In this document: in pieces, positions 50,453 through 58,501 of the stretch | How positions within the stretch are numbered: the first letter of the stretch is position 1 | Layout of the letters: every line of letters starts with the position of its first letter | NCBI RefSeq assembly: GCF_023023025.1 | Contig: NZ_CP095481.1 | Span: 2,170,001 to 2,234,000 of the forward strand | Direction of reading: 5' to 3' | DNA from: Amycolatopsis sp. WQ 127309 | GTDB lineage: Bacteria > Actinomycetota > Actinomycetes > Mycobacteriales > Pseudonocardiaceae | DNA: 64,000 nucleotides | The notes under the pieces: generated by a model | Told to the model about the DNA's origin: nothing | Database searches by the model: none | The model's input: only the letters and a program-made list of their open reading frames with translations | Made by a program: the position numbers and the translations under genes

Positions 50453-51619
50453 TCACCCTCGCGGCACCCATTGTTCGCTGTGATCCAAAAGTTTACTCGC
50501 CTCGGACAACTCACCTTCGAGAGCCGGACGGTCCGCCGGCGACAACCGCGAGTCGGCGAGCATCCGTTTGAGTTTGTTGACCTGGTTGACCAAGCCGTTC
50601 TGCGCTTCGCGAACCTCTTTGACGTGGTCCCACGGCGTCCCGTCACCCTTGCGGGCTACCACCTCGCCATCGAGCTCACGCCGGGCCGCGTCGAGGTCCC
50701 GTTCCGTCAGGTGTTCCTTCAACCGGTCGGTCTTGGTCGGCTGCTGGGGATTCGCCCGGGGCTTCACGACCTCGACGTGGTCTTCCCCCGCGGCGTCCCG
50801 GGCCAAATCACCGGCGGCGGACGCCATCATCGTGCCGCCGACGGCGATCCCCGCGGCGGAGACGACGTTGGCGGGCACGCCGACGATCGCTCCGACACCG
50901 GTGGCGTCGAGCACCAACCCGCCGACTTCACCCGCCGAGCTGATCGAGGTCAGGGCCGCACCGGCCACCATGGTCGCGGTGTCGACCGGGTGGTTGAGCA
51001 TGGCGTTGCCGAAGGAGGCCAAGCCGTTGAGGAGGTGACCGCCGAAGTCGGCGGCGAAGTTCCCGACGTCGTCCAGCCAGCCGGACTGCTGCGGCGCGGC
51101 GTCCGCCTCGCTGTCGAGCAGGCCCGCGATGGAGTCGCCCGCCTCGGTCAGTTGCGCCCGCGCCCCGTCGAGAAGGTCACGGGCAGCCTGGCGCGCCGGC
51201 TCACCGGCATCGGTGAAGGGCGGCGGCTCCTGACCATGGGCGGCCGCGTCGGCTGCCGCGGCATCGTGCGCTGTCTTGGCTTGCTCGGTCGCGGCTTGCC
51301 CCTTGTCCCACAGGGCAACGGCCTGGACGGCTTGCCCTTGAGCCCAGCGCAAGGTGGTGGCGTAGTCCTCCAGCAGCGAAGCACCGCGGTGAAGCGCGTC
51401 CGCGGCGTCGTACCACTTGTTGGGTTCGTAGCTGAACTTGTCGTGAAAGGCGTGAGCCGCCGGCCCTTCCCAGGACCCGGTGTCGATCGCACGCAGACCC
51501 TCCGCGGCCTGCTCGGTTTCGTCACCGCGACCACGCAGTACGCGGATATTTTCTTCGATGGCTTCAGGATTTCCCGGAACGAGCGCTTTCGGGTCCGCGG
51601 ACTCGCCGAGTTCAGCCAC
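50453..51619 (-). CDS. WXG-type secreted toxin, C-terminal polymorphic toxin type 28
   Basis: A 388-residue protein. The N-terminal helical hairpin has the WXG-like turn DTGSWEGPAAHAFHDKFSYE; residues about 190-270 are Gly/Ala-rich and hydrophobic (LNGLASFGNAMLNHPVDTAT). The C-terminal 95 residues (RLKEHLTERDLDAARRELDG; GTPWDHVKEVREAQNGLVNQ; LSEASKLLDHSEQWVPR) match the toxin-28 type. Start GTG 51619 overlaps the EspC-like stop by 8 bases. It is probably delivered by an ESX-type machine encoded elsewhere. Confidence 0.9.
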   Translation of the reverse strand: MAELGESADPKALVPGNPEAIEENIRVLRGRGDETEQAAEGLRAIDTGSWEGPAAHAFHDKFSYEPNKWYDAADALHRGASLLEDYATTLRWAQGQAVQAVALWDKGQAATEQAKTAHDAAAADAAAHGQEPPPFTDAGEPARQAARDLLDGARAQLTEAGDSIAGLLDSEADAAPQQSGWLDDVGNFAADFGGHLLNGLASFGNAMLNHPVDTATMVAGAALTSISSAGEVGGLVLDATGVGAIVGVPANVVSAAGIAVGGTMMASAAGDLARDAAGEDHVEVVKPRANPQQPTKTDRLKEHLTERDLDAARRELDGEVVARKGDGTPWDHVKEVREAQNGLVNQVNKLKRMLADSRLSPADRPALEGELSEASKLLDHSEQWVPRG

Positions 51620-51932
51620 CGTCCACCGCCTGCTCCGCCGGATCGGCTTTGAGCGAACCGGCAGCAGCGGCGTCAACCGCCCGGTACGCGCCGGCCGCGC
51701 GCCCCAAGACGTCCGAGATGACCCCGGCATCGTCGGTCAACGTGTCGAGGCCGTCACTCCAGCGGACGCAGAAGTTCATCAAGGCGTCGTGCAGACCGCC
51801 GTGGCCATACAAGGCAGTGTCCCCACACAAGCCTCGGAGGGCGAAGCTCTCCTGATCGGACACGCTTCGCTGAATGCCTGACGCCGCTTCTTCCACCTTT
51901 TCGACGTCGACATGAAAACCTGGACCATCCAC
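51612..51932 (-). CDS. EspC-like small ESX partner of the toxin
   Basis: A 106-residue helical protein (FHVDVEKVEEAASGIQRSVS; LMNFCVRWSDGLDTLTDDAG; DVLGRAAGAYRAVDAAAAGS), starting at GTG 51932 with GGGGAGG upstream. Such EspC/DUF6317-type proteins usually precede a WXG toxin and help its export. Confidence 0.82.
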   Translation of the reverse strand: MDGPGFHVDVEKVEEAASGIQRSVSDQESFALRGLCGDTALYGHGGLHDALMNFCVRWSDGLDTLTDDAGVISDVLGRAAGAYRAVDAAAAGSLKADPAEQAVDGG

Positions 51933-52095
51933 GGCGCCTCCCCAGGCCGTTCCGGTGGTGCCCTTCTCGCACTCGCTCCCGACAAGCGCGCTCCGCCACG
52001 GTACCTGCGCGCAGCGTCAACAAGGGTAAGGAAAACATTTCTCCCGCGAAAGCCGAAACCCCCGGTCGGCTGAGCCGACCGGGGGTCCGGGTGCG

Positions 52096-52183
52096 CGGTG
52101 GCGGTGGGATTTGAACCCACGGACGGGGATTAGCCGTCACACGATTTCGAGTCGTGCTCCTTCGGCCGCTCGGACACGCCACC
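52096..52183 (-). tRNA. tRNA-Ser (anticodon CGA)
   Basis: On the minus strand GGTGGCG (52183-52177) pairs with CGCCACC (52103-52097). The anticodon arm CACGA-CTCGAAA-TCGTG carries CGA (52149-52147); a class II variable arm and the T arm GTGGGTTCAAATCCCAC follow. CCA is not encoded. Confidence 0.97.
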
Positions 52184-52216
52184 GCCGAGAAATATACCGG
52201 AGGGCCTTCCCCGGCC

Positions 52217-52432
52217 TCACATGGGGTCAGCGGGGCGGCCGGGGCGACGTCGGGTCTGGACGTCGCGGATCACGCCTCGTGCCTTGTCTCGCAGGTCATG
52301 AGCCACTTCGCGGACCTGGGCCGTCCTTCGCTGGGCTCGACCCGAAGCCTTGAGACGATCGTTGCCGGTCACGTCTCCGAGCTTCTCGCGAGCGCCGCCG
52401 ACTGCCTGCTGGACCTTGTCCTTCATCGTCAC
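52217..52432 (-). CDS. CsbD-family stress protein
   Basis: A 71-residue CsbD-like protein (MTMKDKVQQAVGGAREKLGD; VTGNDRLKASGRAQRRTAQV). The family is induced by general stress in Bacillus; its action is not known. Residues after 45 are basic. GGAGGA at 5 bases favours GTG 52432 over the ATG two codons later. Confidence 0.88.
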   Translation of the reverse strand: MTMKDKVQQAVGGAREKLGDVTGNDRLKASGRAQRRTAQVREVAHDLRDKARGVIRDVQTRRRPGRPADPM

Positions 52433-52483
52433 GACGTTCCTCCTTCGACGGGGACCTCACCAAGGGGGTACCCAGAGGAGAAC

Positions 52484-52912
52484 TCAGCGACGCGTCGCGA
52501 AGTACGTCTCCAGCAGGGACGCGCACTCCGCGACGAGCACCCCGCCGTGGACTTCCGGGCGGTGGTTCAGCCGACGATCGCGGACGACGTCCCACAGGGA
52601 CCCCACCGCGCCCGTCTTGGGCTCCCACGCGCCGAACACCAGCCGCGAGATCCGCGCCAGCACCAGCGCGCCCGCGCACATCGTGCACGGCTCCAGCGTC
52701 ACCGCCAGCGTGCAGCCCTCGAGGCGCCAGCCGTCGCCCACCACCTTGGCGGCCGCGCGCAGCGCCAGGACCTCCGCGTGCGCCGTCGGGTCACCCAGCT
52801 CCGTGCGCGCGTTGCGCGCCGCGGCCAACGGGAGGCCTTCGGGGCTGAACACGACCGCGCCGATCGGGACGTCCGCACCGGGGGCGCGCGCGGCCTCCAG
52901 CGCCGCCTCCAC
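52484..52912 (-). CDS. tadA: tRNA-specific adenosine deaminase
   Basis: A 142-residue zinc deaminase that converts A34 to inosine in tRNA-Arg. HAEVLAL (zinc His and catalytic Glu) and TLEPCTMCAGAL (zinc Cys pair) are intact. GTG 52912 is the annotated start; it lies 23 bases after the stop of its partner gene, a common actinobacterial pair. Confidence 0.95.
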   Translation of the reverse strand: MEAALEAARAPGADVPIGAVVFSPEGLPLAAARNARTELGDPTAHAEVLALRAAAKVVGDGWRLEGCTLAVTLEPCTMCAGALVLARISRLVFGAWEPKTGAVGSLWDVVRDRRLNHRPEVHGGVLVAECASLLETYFATRR

Positions 52913-52935
52913 GGCCTCGGTGTCGGACGGGCGTC

Positions 52936-53418
52936 TCAGAGCTCGTCCAGGAGCTTGGCGAACTCGCTACCGAACCCGACGCGCTGCGCGATCATCTGCA
53001 GCTGTTCGTCCGGGTACAGGTCGACCTCGCCGACGATGACCTCCAGCTCCGGCGCCGGCAGCCCGAGGTCCGCGAGGATCTCGAGGTCGCCTTCGGGCCA
53101 GACGGAGTCGTCTTCCTCGTCCGGCGGTTCGACGCGCAGGACGTCGAGGACGTCCGCCGCGATGTCGTAGTCGAGTGCCGCCGCCGCGTCCGAAAGCAGC
53201 AACGCCGGTCCCCGCGGGCTCGGCCGGACGAGGACGAAGAACTCGTCGTCGACCGCCAGTAGCCCGAAGGCCGCGCCGGTGGAACGTAGTTTGCCCAGTT
53301 CAGTGATCGCCGCGTCCAGCTCTGTCAACGCCCCCGGGTCGAGCGCACTGCACCGCCACCGACCGTCCTCCCGGACCACGGCTACCGCGAAGCCCGTGAC
53401 CGGCTCATCCACCGCCAT
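52936..53418 (-). CDS. tRNA adenosine deaminase-associated protein
   Basis: A 160-residue acidic protein (VTGFAVAVVREDGRWRCSAL; VDDEFFVLVRPSPRGPALLL; DVLRVEPPDEEDDSVWPEGD; YPDEQLQMIAQRVGFGSEFA). The family is found next to tadA in actinobacteria, hence the name; the role is unproven. ATG 53418. Confidence 0.9.
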   Translation of the reverse strand: MAVDEPVTGFAVAVVREDGRWRCSALDPGALTELDAAITELGKLRSTGAAFGLLAVDDEFFVLVRPSPRGPALLLSDAAAALDYDIAADVLDVLRVEPPDEEDDSVWPEGDLEILADLGLPAPELEVIVGEVDLYPDEQLQMIAQRVGFGSEFAKLLDEL

Positions 53419-53495
53419 GCGCACACCGTATTCCGCCGCTCGACCGAGCGCACGCACGGTGCGCCCGAAGCGCCGCATGGGGCACTATCGGGAGC

Positions 53496-54725
53496 ATGAC
53501 CGGCCCCACTGACCTGCCCACCTTGCCCGGCACGCCGTTCGCCGGCCTCCTCGACGACGCGCGGGCGCTGCAGGAGCGCACCGTCGCCTTGCGACGCGCC
53601 GTGCACCGGCACCCGGAACAGGGCCTCCACCTCCCGATCACCCAGGCGGCCATCCGCGAAGCCCTCGCCGACCTGCCGTTGGAGATCACCGAGGGCAAGG
53701 CCGCGACGTCACTGACGGCCGTCCTGCGCGGCTCCCGGCCCGGCCCGGCGGTGCTGCTGCGCGGCGACATGGACGCGCTGCCGCTGACCGAGGCGACCGG
53801 GCTGGACTTCGCGTCCGAGGACGAGGAGTCGATGCACGCGTGCGGGCACGACACGCACGTGGCGATGCTCGCCTCCGCCGCCCGGCTGCTCGCCGCGCGG
53901 AAGGACCAGCTGGCCGGATCGGTCGTGTTCATGTTCCAGCCGGGCGAAGAGGGCCACCACGGCGCCCGGTTCATGATCCACGAAGGCGTGCTCGACGCCG
54001 CCGGGACGCGGGTCGAGCGCGCGTTCGGCGTCCACATCCTCGCCAACCTGCGCAGCGGGCTGCTGGCGGTCCGGCCGGGCACGCAGATGGCGTCGGCGGA
54101 CTCGTTCTTCGTGCGCGTCACCGGCAAGGGCGGGCACGGTTCGGCGCCGCAGCACACGATCGACCCGGTGCCCGCGGCCGCGGCGATGGTCGGCGCGCTG
54201 CACACGATGATCACGCGCCGGGTCAGCGTGTTCGACCCGGCCGTGCTCTCGGTCACGCGGATCCAGGCCGGCACGACGTCGAACATCATCCCGGAGACCG
54301 CCGAGCTGGAGGGCACGATCCGTGCCCTGTCCGAGCACACGCGCGCGCTGGTCCGCGCCGAGGTGCCGAAGGTGTGCGAGCAGGTCGGCGCAGCGTACGG
54401 CTGCCGCGTCGTCGCCGACGTCGGGCCGGGCTACCCGGTGACCGTCAACGACGACCGCGTCGCCGCCGAGGTCCTGACGATCGGCGAAGCCGTGCTCGGC
54501 CCGGAGAACGTCGAGCTGATGGCCGACCCGATCATGGGCGCCGAGGACTTTTCCTATGTCCTGCAACGCGTTCAAGGTGCGTTCGCGTTCCTCGGCGCGT
54601 GCCCGCCCGGCATCGATCCTGCCGAAGCCGCGGCGAACCACTCGAACCGCGTGCTCTTCGACGAAGACGCGATGCCGAACGGGGTCGCGATGCTGGCCGC
54701 CTTCGCCCTGGACGCCCTCCGCTAG
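53496..54725 (+). CDS. M20-family amidohydrolase (N-acyl-amino-acid type)
   Basis: A 409-residue zinc peptidase-like enzyme. RRAVHRHPEQGLHLPITQ, RGDMDALPL, HACGHDTHVAMLASAARLL, FQPGEEGHHGARFMI, GKGGHGSAPQHTIDPV (dimer domain) and PIMGAEDFSYVLQ match hippurate/N-acyl-amino-acid hydrolases. It has no signal peptide. It overlaps the phospholipase gene by 4 bases, tail to tail. Confidence 0.93.
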   Translation: MTGPTDLPTLPGTPFAGLLDDARALQERTVALRRAVHRHPEQGLHLPITQAAIREALADLPLEITEGKAATSLTAVLRGSRPGPAVLLRGDMDALPLTEATGLDFASEDEESMHACGHDTHVAMLASAARLLAARKDQLAGSVVFMFQPGEEGHHGARFMIHEGVLDAAGTRVERAFGVHILANLRSGLLAVRPGTQMASADSFFVRVTGKGGHGSAPQHTIDPVPAAAAMVGALHTMITRRVSVFDPAVLSVTRIQAGTTSNIIPETAELEGTIRALSEHTRALVRAEVPKVCEQVGAAYGCRVVADVGPGYPVTVNDDRVAAEVLTIGEAVLGPENVELMADPIMGAEDFSYVLQRVQGAFAFLGACPPGIDPAEAAANHSNRVLFDEDAMPNGVAMLAAFALDALR

Positions 54726-56680
54726 GGCCCGGAGCGCGACGGGCGGCCGTCCTCCAGGTGCCCGGCGAAGCGCCGGCGCCACCCCGGCGTTTCGAACGTG
54801 ACGTCGTACCAGCCGTTCGCCGTCACCACCGGGAAGTCGTGCTCGTCGCTCGGCGGGATCGTGACGCCGTTGAGCGCGACCGGCGTCGCTCCGGCGTTGG
54901 TCACCGTCACGCGCAACGCCGGTGTCGCCTCGAACGTGACGGCGGCGTCGAGGCCGGGCCCACTACCCGACGCTTCCACCAGGAAGCCGTTCGGGCCGTG
55001 GATCGCGACGTCGTAGGACGCGCCGTACGCGACGTCGCCCGTCACGACGCCGCTCGGCGGGACGTCGAAGCGTTGCACCGTCGCGCCCGCGTGGTAGGCG
55101 TGCGCGGAGAGCTGCAGCGCCTGGGTGCCGTGGTTCGCCAGGTGCAGCTTGAGCTCGCCCGGCTCCACAGTGGCCCAGGCGACCGGCTGGTACGGCAGCG
55201 GACGCGCCTTCGCGGTGCCGGACTCCTGCGTCAACGCACCGGGCCGCACCCCCGGCTTCGGCAGCCGTGCCTGCGTCCGGTCCACTTCTGCGCGCAGCGC
55301 GGCGACGTCCGGCAGCAGCGGGATCGTCGTGTCGTGCGTCCGGAAGTCGAAACAGCTGGTCAGGTCGCCGCAGATCGCCCGGCGCCACGCCGAGATGTTC
55401 GGCTCCTTCACACCCGTCCAGGTCTCGAGGAACCGCAGCACCGACGTATGGTCGAAGACCTGCGAGTTCACCCAGCCGCCGCGGCTCCACGGCGAGATCA
55501 CGGTCATCGGCACCCGCGGCCCCAGCCCGATCGGCGCCGGCGGCCCGGACGGCGCGCCCCTCGCGGGCCGGTTCGCCGGCAGGAACTCGCCGGGCGTCCC
55601 GGGTGGCGGGGTCGGCGGGAGGACGTGGTCGAAGAACCCATCGTTTTCGTCGTAGTTGATGAACACGACGGTGGATTCCCACAGTTCCGGCTTGTCCCAC
55701 AACGCTTTCAGCATTCGCTGGACGTACGCGGCACCGTCGACCGGCCGGGCCGCGGGGTGCTCGCAGTAGCCGTAGGGCGCCACGACCCACGACACCGCGG
55801 GCAGGGTCCCGGCGTCGCAGTCCGCGAGGAACTCGGCCAGCACGTGGTCGAGGTCCTGGCCCCGGCCGGAGTCCGGCTTGAGCTTCGTGCGCAGGTTCGC
55901 GCGCTCGGCCAGCCGTTGCTTCACGGGGTCCATCGAGTACAACGCGTCGTGGTAGTTCCGGAACAGCCACAACGGGTTGTCGCCGTAGTCCCCGACGAAG
56001 TGCTCCGGGACGCCGCGCTCCTCGTCGTTCGCGTAGATCCGCCACGAGACCCCGGCGGCTTCCAGGCGCTCCGGGTACGTCGTCCAGCGGAACGACGGCT
56101 CGTAGTCCGGGAAGTTGTGGGTGACCGGACCGCCCGCGACCCCGTCCGGGTCGATCGTGCCGGTCCAGTGGAACAGCCGGTTCGGCTGTGTCGGCCCTTG
56201 GATCGAGCAGAAGTAGTGGTCGCACAGGGTGAACGCGCCGGCCAGCGCCCGCTGGAACGGGATGTCCTCACGCGCGAAGTGGCCCATCGTCATCGGGCTC
56301 TTCGCGGCGATCCAGCCGTCGTACGCGCCGCCGTTCCACGCGCGGTGCGTGCTGTTCCAGTCGTGCGGCAGCTCGCCGAGGTCCTGACCGTCCACCACGG
56401 ACGTGTCGATCCGGAACGGCAGCACCGGGTCGCCGCCACCGCTGCCGCGTTGCCGGAAGACGTCACGCAGGGCCGCGCGGTCACCGAACCCGCGCACCCC
56501 GGCCATCGTCCCGTAGTAGTGGTCGAAAGACCGGTTCTCCTGCATCAGCACCACGACGTGACGGACGTCGTCGATCGTGCCCGTGCGCGACGCCGGCAGC
56601 GCGCACGCCACGGGCAGCGCACCGGCCACCGTCACCGCCGCGGCGCCACCGAGCACCGTCCGCCGCCGGATCCGGCCCAT
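54722..56680 (-). CDS. Tat-exported phosphocholine-specific phospholipase C
   Basis: A 652-residue phosphoesterase-family enzyme. A Tat signal (RRRTVLGGAAAVTVAGALPV) is followed by HVVVLMQENRSFDHYYGTMA, HFAREDIPFQRALAGAFTLC, VFINYDENDGFFDHVLPP and RVPMTVISPWSRGGWVNSQV. Two DUF756-like beta domains form the end (LKLHLANHGTQALQLSAHAY; YDVTFETPGWRRRFAGHLED). GGAGGTGGG precedes ATG 56680. It hydrolyses phosphatidylcholine or sphingomyelin outside the cell. Confidence 0.94.
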   Translation of the reverse strand: MGRIRRRTVLGGAAAVTVAGALPVACALPASRTGTIDDVRHVVVLMQENRSFDHYYGTMAGVRGFGDRAALRDVFRQRGSGGGDPVLPFRIDTSVVDGQDLGELPHDWNSTHRAWNGGAYDGWIAAKSPMTMGHFAREDIPFQRALAGAFTLCDHYFCSIQGPTQPNRLFHWTGTIDPDGVAGGPVTHNFPDYEPSFRWTTYPERLEAAGVSWRIYANDEERGVPEHFVGDYGDNPLWLFRNYHDALYSMDPVKQRLAERANLRTKLKPDSGRGQDLDHVLAEFLADCDAGTLPAVSWVVAPYGYCEHPAARPVDGAAYVQRMLKALWDKPELWESTVVFINYDENDGFFDHVLPPTPPPGTPGEFLPANRPARGAPSGPPAPIGLGPRVPMTVISPWSRGGWVNSQVFDHTSVLRFLETWTGVKEPNISAWRRAICGDLTSCFDFRTHDTTIPLLPDVAALRAEVDRTQARLPKPGVRPGALTQESGTAKARPLPYQPVAWATVEPGELKLHLANHGTQALQLSAHAYHAGATVQRFDVPPSGVVTGDVAYGASYDVAIHGPNGFLVEASGSGPGLDAAVTFEATPALRVTVTNAGATPVALNGVTIPPSDEHDFPVVTANGWYDVTFETPGWRRRFAGHLEDGRPSRSGP

Positions 56681-56761
56681 GCCCACCTCCTCGGCGCGAG
56701 CTTTCCGCACGTCAGCACGCCGGGCAAGGAGTACCGTCGCCGCCGGGAGAAAGGTGGAGCC

Positions 56762-57139
56762 ATGCTCGACTCAGCGGATCTGGTCGCCTTCGCACCGTCG
56801 ACCGACCTCGAACGCTCACGTGCCTTCTACACGGATGTCGCCGGGCTCGAGTTCATCGAGCAATCTCCCTTCGCCTGTGTGTTCCGCAGCGGTGGCACCA
56901 TGCTGCGCGTCACCGCTGTGCAGGAGTTCACGCCGCACCCGTTCACCGTGCTCGGCTGGGCGGTGGCCGACATCCACGCGGCCGTCGCCGAGCTGCGTGC
57001 CCGGGGCGTCGAGTTCCTGACCTTCGACACGCTGCCACAGGACACCGACAAAATCTGGACCACGCCCGGCGGCCGGATCGCCTGGTTCCGCGATCCCGAC
57101 GGCAACGTGCTGTCCCTGACCGAGTTCACTGGTAATTAA
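56762..57139 (+). CDS. VOC-family (glyoxalase fold) protein
   Basis: A 125-residue single VOC domain pair: LVAFAPSTDLERSRAFYTDV, LEFIEQSPFACVFRSGGTML, and TTPGGRIAWFRDPDGNVLSL. The metal ligands typical for glyoxalase are only partly present. Function unknown. Confidence 0.88.
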   Translation: MLDSADLVAFAPSTDLERSRAFYTDVAGLEFIEQSPFACVFRSGGTMLRVTAVQEFTPHPFTVLGWAVADIHAAVAELRARGVEFLTFDTLPQDTDKIWTTPGGRIAWFRDPDGNVLSLTEFTGN

Positions 57140-57157
57140 ACAACAGTGTTGATTTAA
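57136..57157. promoter_or_regulatory. AT-rich palindrome upstream of the UPF0303 gene
   Basis: TTAAA-CAACA-G-TGTTG-A-TTTAA, overlapping the VOC-gene stop and 8 bases before the next ATG. Such an AT-rich palindrome is striking in this GC-rich window and fits an operator or leaderless-type promoter. Confidence 0.55.
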
Positions 57158-57164
57158 TAGGTCC

Positions 57165-57632
57165 ATGACCGATGCCGAACGCCTCGCCCAGCTCGCTGAC
57201 CAGGAGGAACGCCTCCAGTTCACGAAGTTCGACAACGAGACCGCGCTCGCCCTCGGCGCCCAGCTGCTGGCCGCCGCGCGGGAGCGCGGGCTGGCCGTGA
57301 CGATCTCCGTCCGCCGCAACGGCCAGCGCCTCTTCCACGCGGCGCTGCCCGGGACGTCGGCCGACAACGACGCCTGGATCGAGCGCAAGAGCCGCGTCGT
57401 CGACCGCTACGGCCACAGCTCCTTCCTGGTCGGCACGCAGTTCCGCGCGAAGGGCAGCACGTTCGAGGAGGACTCCCGCCTCGACCCGGACGTCTACGCG
57501 GCCCACGGCGGCGTGTTCCCGGTGCTGGTCCGGGGCGTCGGACCGGTCGGCACGGTCGGCGTGTCCGGCCTCCCGCAGGCCGACGACCACGCGTTCGTCG
57601 TCGAGCAGCTGGAGCTGTTCCTGGCGTCCTGA
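57165..57632 (+). CDS. UPF0303/HbpS-like heme-degrading-fold protein
   Basis: A 155-residue protein of the UPF0303 type: RLQFTKFDNETALALGAQLL, GLAVTISVRRNGQRLFHAAL, DNDAWIERKSRVVDRYGHSS and GTVGVSGLPQADDHAFVVEQ. The fold is shared with heme-binding HbpS proteins; role not established. Confidence 0.87.
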   Translation: MTDAERLAQLADQEERLQFTKFDNETALALGAQLLAAARERGLAVTISVRRNGQRLFHAALPGTSADNDAWIERKSRVVDRYGHSSFLVGTQFRAKGSTFEEDSRLDPDVYAAHGGVFPVLVRGVGPVGTVGVSGLPQADDHAFVVEQLELFLAS

Positions 57633-57711
57633 AATTCTTCGAGCGGGTTTGTCGATCCGGGGTCCGCCTCGGACGACGCGTCTTCCGAGATCCCCGATTC
57701 GAGGAGGCACC

Positions 57712-58335
57712 ATGGCCGAACTGATCGTCACGACGTTCCTGTCCCTGGACGGCGTCTACCAGGGTCCCGGCGGCGTCGAGGAAGACCCGTCGGGCGGCTT
57801 CGACCAGGGCGGCTGGGTGACGCCGTTCTACGAGGACGACATGGCCGCCTACGCCGCCGAGTGGCTCGGCCAGGCCGGCTCGCTCCTGATCGGCCGCCGG
57901 ACGTACGACATCTTCGTGCAGTACTGGCCGAAAGCGACCGACCAGGACGACCCGGTCGCGGTCGCGATGAACACCCTGCCGAAGTACGTCGTGTCCCGCA
58001 CGCTGCCGGGTTCGGACTGGTCCGGCGTGTCCGTCGTCGACGGCGACGTCGTCGAATTCGTCCGCGAGCTGAAGGCGCGGCCGGGCGGCGAGATCCAGGT
58101 CCACGGCAGCGGCGACCTGCTGCAGACGCTCATCGCGCACGACCTCGTCGACGAGTACCGGCTGTGGCTCTACCCGGTCGTCCTGGGCCAAGGCCGCAAG
58201 CTGTTCCCGGAGGGCGTGGCGCCGAAGTCGTTCGAGCACGTCGAGACGCGCCGGACGTCGTCGGGCGCGAACGTGCTGGTCCTGCGCCCGGCCGGGAAGC
58301 CCCGCCACGACACGTTCCGGCTGGTGACGGAGTAA
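57712..58335 (+). CDS. dihydrofolate-reductase-family protein (RibD C-terminal-like)
   Basis: A 207-residue single-domain DHFR/RibD_C-fold protein (IVTTFLSLDGVYQGPGGVEE; LLIGRRTYDIFVQYWP; KYVVSRTLPGSDWSGVSVVD; IQVHGSGDLLQTLIAHDLVD). GAGGAGG precedes the ATG. Such YyaP/YwjB proteins are NADPH-dependent reductases of unknown substrate. Confidence 0.92.
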   Translation: MAELIVTTFLSLDGVYQGPGGVEEDPSGGFDQGGWVTPFYEDDMAAYAAEWLGQAGSLLIGRRTYDIFVQYWPKATDQDDPVAVAMNTLPKYVVSRTLPGSDWSGVSVVDGDVVEFVRELKARPGGEIQVHGSGDLLQTLIAHDLVDEYRLWLYPVVLGQGRKLFPEGVAPKSFEHVETRRTSSGANVLVLRPAGKPRHDTFRLVTE

Positions 58336-58375
58336 TTCCGTCGCGGCGCCGGACGCCGCTGGCTACCGTGGACGC

Positions 58376-58423
58376 ATGATGCGCGCCATGACGACGACGC
58401 CGGAGAGTGTCCCGGCGCGCTGA
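58376..58423 (+). CDS. threonine leader peptide
   Basis: A 15-residue ORF, MMRAMTTTPESVPAR, with three consecutive ACG Thr codons at 58391-58399. It ends 11 bases before a perfect terminator hairpin and 78 bases before a threonyl-tRNA synthetase gene. This is the classic make-up of transcription attenuation sensing charged tRNA-Thr. Confidence 0.7.
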   Translation: MMRAMTTTPESVPAR

Positions 58424-58434
58424 ACGACGTTTCC

Positions 58435-58458
58435 AGCCCGGGGCGGTTGCCCCGGGCT
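58435..58458 (+). terminator. attenuator hairpin before the ThrRS gene
   Basis: AGCCCGGGGC (58435-58444) and GCCCCGGGCT (58449-58458) pair perfectly with a GGTT loop, followed by TCGTCTTG. Confidence 0.8.
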
Positions 58459-58501
58459 TCGTCTTGTGGTCACCCGCCTCGCCGTCCACGAGGAGTCCAC
58501 A

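Noticed and set aside
35164..52183. The two tRNA-Ser genes considered as borders of an integrated island
   Set aside because: Anticodons and sequences differ, they are on opposite strands, and I found no integrase, no duplicated tRNA 3' end and no composition change across the region.
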